Positions 1-6,019 of a stretch of DNA of 6,767 nt are shown piece after piece. A program made the translations under genes and the position numbers. Position 1 is the stretch's first letter, and the number at the start of each line of letters is the position of its first letter. The notes below the pieces were generated by a model. The model was not told where the DNA came from and ran no database searches. It saw nothing but the letters and a program-made list of their open reading frames with translations. The stretch spans positions 1 to 6,767 of the forward strand of contig JBQMRQ010000042.1 in assembly GCA_052174535.1 (NCBI GenBank), given 5' to 3'. Source of the stretch: Arsenophonus sp052174535. GTDB lineage: Bacteria > Pseudomonadota > Gammaproteobacteria > Enterobacterales > Enterobacteriaceae.

Positions 1-367
1 ATATTGTTTCGTCTGATTTTTTAGAAATCTTTATTTTTCTAATGTTTTAACAAATTCTTGTATATCATAAGAAACCTGATCTCATAAACGATATTTTTTC
101 ATAGAGATAACATAATTACCTTCGCTATGCATTCACTATAAATGCAATGAAAAATCAGCTATGACTAAAAGAACTCCTATTCCAGTAGTTAACTAACCTA
201 AACTATCTAGAAGAAATAAGGATAATAAAAAATTTAGATTTCCTGTTCTCATTGTAAATAACAATCATTGTTGTAACATAGTAATTATATATAATGGAAG
301 CTGTTTTAATTAAAATTATGGACCTTTCTTAATATTTAAATTATATAATTTTTTTACAATTAATATT
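1..367. other. AT-rich decayed or non-coding stretch, no gene recognised
   Basis: I read this stretch on both strands and found no reading frame of useful length and no protein stretch that I recognise. It ends where the left terminal repeat of an IS256-family relic begins. By enterobacterial synteny, the neighbour beyond nadB would be trmN6 (yfiC) in convergent orientation and then srmB. I could not find a convincing piece of either here. It may be the far side of a gene split by the insertion sequence, now too decayed to read by eye. Confidence 0.5.
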
Positions 368-391
368 GAGTTATCCCCATTTTGGCATATG
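368..391 (+). repeat. Left terminal inverted repeat of IS256-family copy 1
   Basis: The sequence begins gagttatcccc and ends ggcatatg. Read against the reverse complement of the right end (agttattag...agtgtatg), the outer agttat and the inner end near tatg are conserved while the centre has drifted. It sits about 75-100 bp before the first transposase-like codons. Confidence 0.6.
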
Positions 392-465
392 AAATTTCAA
401 ATATAGTGATGTGAATTCTGTTGATTAATTTTATGAATGACTTTAATAACAGAGAGATGATATTC

Positions 466-1738
466 GTGAAAAAATCTACTCTCTAGATATCTAGATATCT
501 GCGAAACTATGTATTACCTTATGATCCCTTGTATGAAGACATCTGTAATAGTGCCAGATAGCTGATAAAGGGATACCGCTATTGAGGCGGCGCTCGAAGC
601 CATAGTTATAACAAGATTCTGAATGTCATCTTGTCTACGAATCTTATCTGTTCTTTGTGAGGATTATGTTAATAGAAAATTATACAGATTAGTATTGGTG
701 ATTTTGAAATTAAAATACCTAAGGTTATGGATATCAGCGAAAACGGAATATTCTTTAGCATTTCTTTGCTATCGCCTTATATGAAGTGTGCTAAAACGTC
801 TAAGAGTTGCTACTATGCGTGTGTATCTGTAAAGACATCTCTACCACTAATTTTCTCAAAGTTTTAATGGCGTTTCTCGATGAAAAAACATTGGGTTCGT
901 ATTCTGCCGGAGGAGATAGTCAGCAGACTAAAATAGAAATGTCTTGAAGAGCAAAAAGCAATGGCAGCTGCATAATTTAAGTAATACACGCTACGTTTAT
1001 CTTGTTTGAAGGCATGTATTAACCTATTAGGCAACATAATCATCTTTGTTTGCTAGTCATATGATCTCATACTATGAACATAATGAGCTCGTTGTGCCCG
1101 AAAATAGTTTTCAAGAGTTAAAAGGAAACTAGATTTAACTTTTAATGCGTTACTAGCAGGAGTTTAATCGTATCTCCCAGGGAGATACGACGGGAGGTTC
1201 TGTTCTTGGTTTTAAATGCAATGGCAAAATATTCAGGACATATAGCGCTAACGTTGTTGGATATATAAAATAGATAATGCACTGTTTTTACTCCCTCAAA
1301 AGGAGTTTAACCAAATGTTAAAGCTTGAGCTCCAGGAAGAGAGCTCAGGCTACCAGACAGTTGCGATGTCGCTAATAAAATCTTTGATATTTTCATGGCA
1401 AGGTTTTTAGCGTATCATTTCAGCGATGAACAATCTGCAAAAAGATTGAGAAGAAACAGTTGGCACTATACAATTTCTCGTCAGCACATTGGGCATCATA
1501 AGAACGACGAATCCGATTGAATCGGCTTTTTGTAACAGTGCTGAGGCTGTGAAGTCGATATGATAAGCATTGTGGCTTAAGAAGAATAATTCTTTCAATG
1601 AAATCTGAGTTACTCCCGTTTATTAAAAAAATCTGGACTACAACAAAGAAGATTTTTACCTCCTGAACTCTTGTGGTAAATAATATTTAATTTAACGATA
1701 CAGAGAAGATTAACGAAGCATCAGAGTGGAGCGCTTGA
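466..1738 (+). pseudogene. IS256-family (mutator-type DDE) transposase pseudogene
   Basis: Relic of a transposase of about 400 residues, read by stitching all three + frames. Around 517-600 it gives DPLYEDICNSAR and AIEAALEA, matching the family N-terminus. Around 703-850 one frame gives DFEIKIPKVMD, then SLLSPYMKCAKTSK, matching the family stretch V-P-(K/R)-V-R-D...LLPPYL(K/R)R. RYVYL, the start of the YVW(A/V)DGIY block that holds the first catalytic Asp, appears near 990. A decayed G-LGF block lies near 1190-1220. Near 1460-1530 come QLALYNFSSAHWAS in one frame and IIRTTNPIESAF in another. The RTTNPIES(T/A)F signature, which carries the catalytic Glu, is diagnostic of this group. The family C-terminal tail ends at a TGA at 1736-1738. 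The start is uncertain: a GTG at 466 is only one candidate. The gene cannot make a functional enzyme. Confidence 0.85.
484..499. repeat. Short tandem repeat, two units of tagatatc
   Basis: Two perfect 8-bp units sit next to each other near the 5' end of the transposase relic. This is most simply a slippage product in unselected AT-rich DNA. It is short enough to occur by chance. Confidence 0.5.
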
Positions 1739-1746
1739 TAGTCCCC

Positions 1747-1771
1747 CATACACTAAATTTACTAATAACTA
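1747..1771 (-). repeat. Right terminal inverted repeat of IS256-family copy 1
   Basis: The sequence catacactaaat...taataact lies nine bases after the transposase stop. It resembles the common right end of IS256-family elements (catacacaa...taataactc) and pairs with the left end at 368. The last base (1771) is where the canonical final c would fall. Confidence 0.7.
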
Positions 1772-2039
1772 GGATTTTGCAGCGATATCACTATATTCCT
1801 AATGAATATCTCTCCAGCGAATAACATCTTTACTATAACAATATGGCAGGATAAAGTAGAATAAGTTGCTTCAATTTATGAATTCACATCATCCGATAAG
1901 TTGTCACCTACTTCAATTAATAAACTGTAGTTTTATGTTGGAAAAGACTGATAAAGAAAGTTTTTTGATCTGTATGACTGTTTTCTTTTTCATGCTAAAT
2001 TCTGCTCTGTAGCAAAAATCTTCATATAGTATAAGGGAT

Positions 2040-2214
2040 TTCTACCAATAACCTTTCCTAAGGTAGACGATTATCAACATCATCTTGTTTTTCTTATTTA
2101 GTAACTCTAAGTTTAGAGATGTCATAACGCTTAGCTAAAGTAGATATAGGCCTTCGCTTACCTGAAGCGAAGTTATAATTTAGCTGCTGTAGTTGCCTGA
2201 CGATGAAACGTCAT
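2040..2214 (-). pseudogene. Possible IS481-like transposase N-terminal fragment
   Basis: On the - strand an ATG at 2214 begins MTFHRQATTAAKL, which resembles the M-x-x-H-x-N-A-x-T-T-P start of IS481-family transposases. After a stop and a frame change comes ISTLAKRYDISKLRVTK (about 2098-2150), then EKQDDVDNR (about 2065-2097). The order helix-turn-helix, K-(W)-x-x-R/Q-D-x-V-D-R is what IS481-like enzymes show early in the protein. The tryptophan codon of that motif reads as a stop. I could not follow the DDE domain further left, so this is either a truncated or heavily decayed copy, or another HTH protein. Confidence is low because the match is short and recalled from memory. Confidence 0.35.
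2152..2172. repeat. Perfect 8-bp inverted repeat (hairpin) with 5-nt loop
   Basis: cttcgctt at 2152-2159 and aagcgaag at 2165-2172 can pair around the loop acctg. It lies inside the IS481-like fragment, exactly where that reading breaks, and has no run of T after it, so it does not look like an intrinsic terminator. Confidence 0.5.
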
Positions 2215-2370
2215 CATTATGATATATTACCATAACTATATCCTATATCCCTATCAGCATCCATCTCTTGTTATAAATAGAGCTGTGTAACAAGGGTTTA
2301 TATAATGATTGGAAAGTAAGCAATTATAAATAAACAGAATGCCAAATTATTAATCTATTAAAATATTTTG

Positions 2371-2403
2371 TTGAGTATTTGAGTATTTGAATATTGAGTA
2401 TTT
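2371..2403. repeat. Imperfect tandem repeat of ttgagtat
   Basis: Two perfect units (2371-2378 and 2379-2386) are followed by a shortened ttgaat and another attgagtat. This resembles replication slippage in AT-rich, unselected DNA just beyond the 3' end of the nadB relic. Confidence 0.6.
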
Positions 2404-2468
2404 ATATATGATTATTAGTAATTAATGACAAATCAGATAGTAGTTTTATATAATATATACAAAGAAGG

Positions 2469-4098
2469 TTAATTATATTTTTCTAGTTATTTAGTTGAAA
2501 AGATTAAAATAGTTAATTTAGCATCTGGTTGTTGTTATAGATTAACTAATGTATAGTAAAATCTATGATTTTCTTTACGATTAAGAGCGCAGTAGAATTC
2601 ATTGATTTATCTATTTAAATAAGATTATCTAGTTTTATGCAATTCCAATAAATTATTTAATATACGGAAATTAAATAGTATTTATCTATTTCTTGTTGCA
2701 GAAAATAGATGCATCATAATTACACGTATTATTCGTTTGGTTGTTCTGATAGTTCCCATATAATTCAATATAACCGGTTTTAACTCATCCCAATTATGTT
2801 AAATAATTACTTGCTCATCTAAATAATGAGATTAATTTTATGTTACTTGGCAAGTGTTGATGTTTTATCAATTTATTTGATTTGTTATTTTTATCTGTTC
2901 ATTAGCAGACCATTCAGAGCAAGAGATTCTAATAATAGATTTAAGTTATTTAGTTAATACATGGTACTAAATAACCATGTATAACTAACTTCATCTATAG
3001 CTTATAGGTACTGAAGATCAGATTAATCATAATATGATGTACTAAACAGTATTTCATGCATAATAAGTCGCTGAACAATTGAAATTTGCTTATTGATAAT
3101 ATTATATATAATGTAGTTAATTTCTGATAGAAAACTAGAAAATGTTGTTTATATCGATTTCTGGTTGATGACTAAATCAAGAAACATGTAATTTATCCTT
3201 AAGCGTTTCATTTCATGATCAATGGTACAAGCGATTTTATATCACGAGAAGCGAGTTCTATCATTTCATCAAAATTAGACATAAAGCGACTACGATTAGG
3301 TCGCTTAAGATAGGCGTTTTTACCTCGTAAAACTTCTGTTGGAAATAAATTATGTTCTTATAAATGACAAGAACAAGTCGGATAAAATTGATTAAATTCA
3401 AGATTGATTATACAACAAACAGACTACTATGCCATTGAAATTCCATCACCTAATCAAATATCAAGATTGATGATATATTAATATACTTTTATGGTTTCCC
3501 GGTTGCTAAAACTATCACTTTCTATGACAAATAATAAGGATTTATTATTAATTGAGAATCTAAATGTAAGCACTGGTAATTGTTGTTGGATCTTTATCTG
3601 AGTGCATCAGATCAACAGGCATTATGGCTGTCTGCCTTAATAGTGATATTAATATACTTCATCATTTTTAATGAACGTTGTTTTACTTGTTTACCTGTTG
3701 CGTCAGTATGATGAAGAATACGCCACAATGAATATAATCACCTTCTTTTGGAAGAGATGTTCTTCTTTACTACCTAATTTAGATTTTATCAATAAAAATA
3801 CCTTGATCAACAAGGTACCTGACAGAATGACAGATATTACAGGCGACAAATTTAACAGTTTTTATCCATATAGTCTGGTGCCGACAATTAAAATATCATT
3901 AACATAGGTATCTATAACTATATAGATTGATCAAAAATCGTTCTAATTCAACATCGAGCATAGTAAGATGCTCCTTTAGTTGAAATATTTTTACTAAATA
4001 TGGTTATTTAGTATTGTGATGCTAATCGAAGTGCTAACGATAGACCAGCGTGCCGATACCAATAATTAAATATTCGTATAATGTTATATTGATGGCAT
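2469..4098 (-). pseudogene. nadB: L-aspartate oxidase pseudogene, essentially full length
   Basis: Intact NadB is a cytosolic FAD enzyme that oxidises L-aspartate to iminoaspartate, which NadA turns into quinolinate for NAD synthesis. On the - strand, from an ATG at 4096-4098, the relic reads LIIGIG, then AGLSLALRLASQY (FAD-binding N-terminus). It continues HSVRYLVDQGIFID, DATGKQVKQ, VLATGKP, NLEFNQFYPT, FPTEVLRGKNAYLKRP, IDHEMKRLRINYMFLDL, AIDEVSYTWL (family AIGEVSYTGL), NLLLES, HNWDELK, MGTIRTTKR and finally RKENHRFYYTL. These blocks are in the right order for NadB, and total length (about 1630 bp) fits a protein of about 540 residues. Blocks sit in all three frames with many stops, and the catalytic H-x-T-R-E-G-G-H region is ruined. 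The gene is decayed by point changes and small indels, not by one large deletion. It diverges from rpoE as in enterobacteria. Confidence 0.93.
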
Positions 4099-4298
4099 AA
4101 TGTTTTATTATTAAGATTTTATAAAACTGTAAATAATAATGTTAGCCTATTCTTTTATTTCTAGTAAATACTAGATCTTGAAAGAATTTATTTATTCTTT
4201 ATCTTATATTAAAGATAAAATAATTTAAATTGACTAGAAAATTTTTTTGACTTTTTAGCACTTAAAAATGCTTGCTTTGCTTATAAATGAGAGAAAAC
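4099..4298 (+). promoter_or_regulatory. nadB-rpoE divergent intergenic region
   Basis: Very AT-rich sequence between the divergent nadB relic and rpoE. Because rpoE is intact, its promoter or promoters must lie here or just downstream. TTGACT hexamers occur at 4230-4235 and 4247-4252, but I find no good -10 hexamer at 17 bp from either, so no housekeeping promoter is called. There is no clear terminator or RNA gene. Confidence 0.4.
4248..4275 (+). promoter_or_regulatory. Weak candidate sigma-E-type promoter for rpoE
   Basis: tgactttt (4248-4255) partly resembles the sigma E -35 element (GGAACTTT): the core ACTTT is present but the leading GGA is not. gcttgc at 4270-4275, about 15 bp later, matches the -10 consensus GTCTGA/GTCTAA in only about half its positions. 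In relatives rpoE is transcribed partly from its own sigma E promoter, which is why the site was considered. If this is that promoter, it is eroded. Confidence 0.2.
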
Positions 4299-4349
4299 AT
4301 GGCAGGTTCAAATAAGGAAAATAATGAGGCTTATTTTCAGGAGAAGTGA
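4299..4349 (+). CDS. Possible 16-codon leader peptide upstream of rpoE
   Basis: An ATG at 4299, preceded by gagagaaa, opens MAGSNKENNEAYFQEK and stops at TGA 4347-4349. That is six bases before the rpoE ATG and in the same frame. The rpoE Shine-Dalgarno lies inside the last codons of this ORF, a geometry suited to translational coupling. In Escherichia coli a leader peptide gene, rseD, is translated upstream of and coupled to rpoE. This ORF does not visibly resemble that peptide in sequence, so the link is by position only. A second short ORF overlaps it in another frame (ATG 4268 to TAA 4315). Either or both may be chance. Confidence 0.3.
   Translation: MAGSNKENNEAYFQEK
4339..4344 (+). promoter_or_regulatory. 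Shine-Dalgarno sequence of rpoE
   Basis: aggaga lies 11 bases before the ATG at 4356. The spacing is a little long but usable. It supports the 4356 start, which also gives the conserved N-terminus MSEQ-TDQVLVERVQ of enterobacterial RpoE. Confidence 0.7.
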
Positions 4350-4355
4350 CCTCAA

Positions 4356-4931
4356 ATGAGCGAGCAGTTCACAGATCAGGTTCTGGTTGAGCGGGTACAA
4401 AAAGGGGATAAAAAAGCTTTTAATTTACTGGTTATTAGATATCAGAATAAAGTTGTGAGCCTTGTTTCTCGTTATGTACCACAGGGAGATGTGCCGGATG
4501 TAACTCAAGAGGCATTTATTAAAGCTTATCGCGCTATCAGTTCATTTCGCGGTGAAAGTGCATTTTATACTTGGCTTTATCGAATCTCAGTGAATACTGC
4601 AAAAAATTATCTTATATCTCAAGAACGTCAACCGCCATCAAATGATTTCAATATAGTTAATACAGAAAATTTAGAATCTTCTAATTCATTAAAAGAAATT
4701 TCCAACCCTGAAAATTTAATGTTTTCAGAAGAATTGAGAAAAGTAGTTTTCCGGACTATAGAGTCTCTTCCTGAAGAGCTACGTCTAGCAATTATTCTTA
4801 GGGAACTAGATGTACTAAGTTATGAGGAGATAGCGCTTATTATGGATTGTCCTGTTGGTACAGTTCGTTCGCGTATTTTTCGGGCAAGGGAGGTTATTGA
4901 TAATAAAGTGCAACCGCTAATACGAAATTAA
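4356..4931 (+). CDS. rpoE: RNA polymerase sigma factor RpoE (sigma E, sigma 24), intact
   Basis: An ECF-type sigma factor that directs RNA polymerase to envelope-stress promoters: outer-membrane protein chaperones, LPS and membrane maintenance, and small RNAs that lower porin synthesis. The 191-residue length equals the family norm. Region 2 spans about 10-90, with DVTQEAF at 48-54 and FRGESAFYTWLYRIS at 64-78 (core-enzyme and -10 binding). A variable linker covers about 90-112. Region 4 runs from about 120 to 185, with the helix-turn-helix LSYEEIALIMDCPVGTVRSR at 154-173 followed by IFRARE. No stop or frameshift occurs, and substitutions relative to E. coli are mostly conservative and concentrated in the linker. 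VPQGDVPDV (41-49) is closer to Serratia/Yersinia than to E. coli. It is the only clearly functional gene in the window. Its usual partners RseA and RseB follow immediately but are pseudogenes, so normal anti-sigma control is gone. Confidence 0.97.
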   Translation: MSEQFTDQVLVERVQKGDKKAFNLLVIRYQNKVVSLVSRYVPQGDVPDVTQEAFIKAYRAISSFRGESAFYTWLYRISVNTAKNYLISQERQPPSNDFNIVNTENLESSNSLKEISNPENLMFSEELRKVVFRTIESLPEELRLAIILRELDVLSYEEIALIMDCPVGTVRSRIFRAREVIDNKVQPLIRN

Positions 4932-4962
4932 ATGTTGTTTATATTTTACTGAAGCGTGTAAA

Positions 4963-5604
4963 ATGCATCTCATAGAGAGACTTTTCGCTTTATATAGATG
5001 GAAAAATCTTTAATTTGAAATTGATCTGTACTATTTACAAGATATTCTGTTACAGAAATTATAAGAGAGTTACCATCTTTATCCGCAATAATTTTAGGGG
5101 CGATATCAATAAAGTTATCTAGCTTAATATTACTAATAAAGTTGAGAACAGATACGCTAGAAAATGAATATTTATCTAAGCGCTTAGAATGCAATAGAGG
5201 GTATTAACCTGCTCCTGTGATAGCTAGCGTATATTTTCTTTTTGGTATAATGGGGCATTTTGGCTAATCAGAAGTTATGAAAGTTCACATAGGAGGTATT
5301 ATTATCGATTACCGTAGATGATGATGGTGTTTAGAATTAAAAACCTCTAGTATAAGAACTGATGCAAATGTAATTCACCCATATTTAATATTGTATTTAT
5401 CTATGCTGGTTTTCCTATCAGCTTAAGTGCTTCTAATGGTCACTTATTTTCTGATTTATAAACTGAGCAATTAGAGCAACGTAATCGCCGACTTGATCTG
5501 CTGTTACAACAATATAAATTTAAGTATCGTTCAATGATGAATTAAAGAATAACATCATCTTTACCAGTAGTAAAAAATTTTACTCAGGAACATATTAGTA
5601 CTAA
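4963..5604 (+). pseudogene. rseA: Anti-sigma E factor pseudogene
   Basis: Intact RseA is an inner-membrane protein of about 216 residues whose cytoplasmic N-terminus binds and silences RpoE. From an ATG at 4963, 31 bp after rpoE, the relic reads MHLIERLFAL, then after a frameshift near 4993 IDGKIFNLKL (family EQLSALMDGE-LDSELL). Next come LQKL-stop-ESYHL, IRNNFRGDINKVI and LNITNKVENR (family QKTWESYHLIRDSMRGD-PEVLHFDISSRV), each in a changed frame. The transmembrane part is only faintly visible near 5250-5310 (PFWLIRSYE; FW and VR-W in the family). The periplasmic end is clear in one frame: FPISLSASNGHLFSDL, a stop, then EQLEQRNRRLDLLLQQYKF (family VQEQRRRINAMLQDYELQRR). Length, about 642 bp, matches the intact gene. 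The many stops and at least three frameshifts exclude a working anti-sigma factor. A short - strand reading frame over 4970-5194 is a shadow of this relic. Confidence 0.92.
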
Positions 5605-5992
5605 TGAAGCATTGTTTACCCGACTTCTTTTTGCTGAATGGTTACTTTACTGCCTTTATATTTTTTATGCTAAAGAATTAGAGTTGCTGAAATTTTATTA
5701 ATTGATATGGATAATATGATGCTTAATAAGCAACCAATTGCTTAATAATGTAGATGGATAATTCTCGTCCTAAAATTTTTCAAAAAAAATGACAAATTAG
5801 TTACTTTAAATCTAAAGTCAATTCTTTTAGCTTAGAAAAGCTAAGCTATTATTTATTATTTGTCGTCAGTAATTTTAGCTAAGTTATTAAATTGAATCTT
5901 ATTACAATTTCATTAAGCTAGACAGAATGGTATATTAGATATATAATCTATCAGATTATTCATATAAAAGATAACACTTACGTTTTAGCTAG
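5604..5992 (+). pseudogene. rseB: RseB pseudogene, truncated by an insertion sequence
   Basis: Intact RseB is a periplasmic protein of about 318 residues that binds RseA, shields it from DegS cleavage and senses lipopolysaccharide. The start ATGAAGC at 5604 overlaps the rseA end as TAATG, the arrangement expected of the intact operon. A hydrophobic stretch, FFLLNGYFTAFIFFML, resembles a decayed signal peptide. Then come MLNKQPIA (family SINKQGVES), DNSRPKIFQ (DNRPLAQLLQ) and QISYFKSKVNSFSL (EISYFEPGLEPFTL, the clearest match). Near the end TISLS and YQIIHIKDNTYV (family FISVG...CEVIRVVARDGTRYSY) are weaker. Roughly the first half of the protein is represented, with about 90 bp lost. Then an IS256-family terminal repeat begins, and the remaining half is not in the window. 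Confidence 0.8.
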
Positions 5993-6017
5993 GGTTATTA
6001 ATAAATCTGGTATATAT
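5993..6017 (+). repeat. Terminal inverted repeat of IS256-family copy 2 (3' end of element)
   Basis: ggttattaataaatc...tatatatga is the reverse complement of the right end of copy 1 with a few changes. It marks the junction between the rseB relic and the second element. Because copy 2 is inverted, this is the end next to the transposase C-terminus. Confidence 0.65.
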
Positions 6018-6019
6018 GA

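Larger units (their letters stand above)
368..1771 (+). mobile_element. Degenerate IS256-family insertion sequence, near full length (copy 1)
   Basis: About 1.4 kb, the usual size for the IS256 family. It is bounded by imperfect inverted terminal repeats: the left starts gagttat and ends catatg, and the right starts catacac and ends taataact, as in IS256-family ends. Inside is a transposase relic on the + strand, broken by many stops and frameshifts. A second copy in the opposite orientation fills the right end of the window (5993 to the edge), and the two align base by base over roughly 740 bp with clear divergence. I see no obvious 8-9 bp target duplication: attaatatt lies on the left and ggattttgc on the right. 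The element is old and cannot move by itself. Confidence 0.85.
1772..2468. other. Decayed intergenic stretch between IS256 copy 1 and nadB relic
   Basis: No open gene is present. In most enterobacteria trmN6 lies here, convergent with nadB, but I looked for its start region (the family FTFKQF and MKVGTDGILLGAW motifs) on the + strand and did not find it. The only protein-like signal is an IS481-like helix-turn-helix fragment on the - strand (2040-2214). There is also a hairpin at 2152-2172 and a short tandem repeat near 2371. The rest appears to be unconstrained sequence. Confidence 0.5.

Noticed and set aside
1321..1350. gagctc occurring twice within the transposase relic, considered as a hairpin or operator
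   Set aside because: It falls in a codon stretch that reads through as transposase (LKLELQEESSGYQ) and needs no regulatory explanation.
1392..1551. + strand frame beginning MARFLAYHFSDEQSAKR, first considered as a separate small gene
   Set aside because: The repeat in the right part of the window and the adjacent transposase motifs in other frames show that it is an out-of-frame piece of the IS256 transposase.
1407..1598. 63-codon open frame on the - strand
   Set aside because: It is antisense to the RTTNPIESAF region of the IS256 transposase relic, which accounts for this sequence.
3671..3907. 78-codon open frame on the + strand
   Set aside because: It overlaps the clear nadB blocks on the - strand (HSVRYLVDQGIF and DATGKQVKQ), so it is a chance antisense frame in a pseudogene.
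4970..5194. 74-codon open frame on the - strand, facing rpoE
   Set aside because: It lies exactly over the rseA relic, whose + strand blocks (ERLFAL, ESYHL, RGDINKVI) are recognisable. The - strand product matches nothing I know and has no convincing ribosome site.
5827..5844. 7-bp inverted repeat ttagctt/aagctaa, considered as a terminator
   Set aside because: It lies inside the rseB relic, has no T-run after it, and is AT-rich enough to occur by chance.
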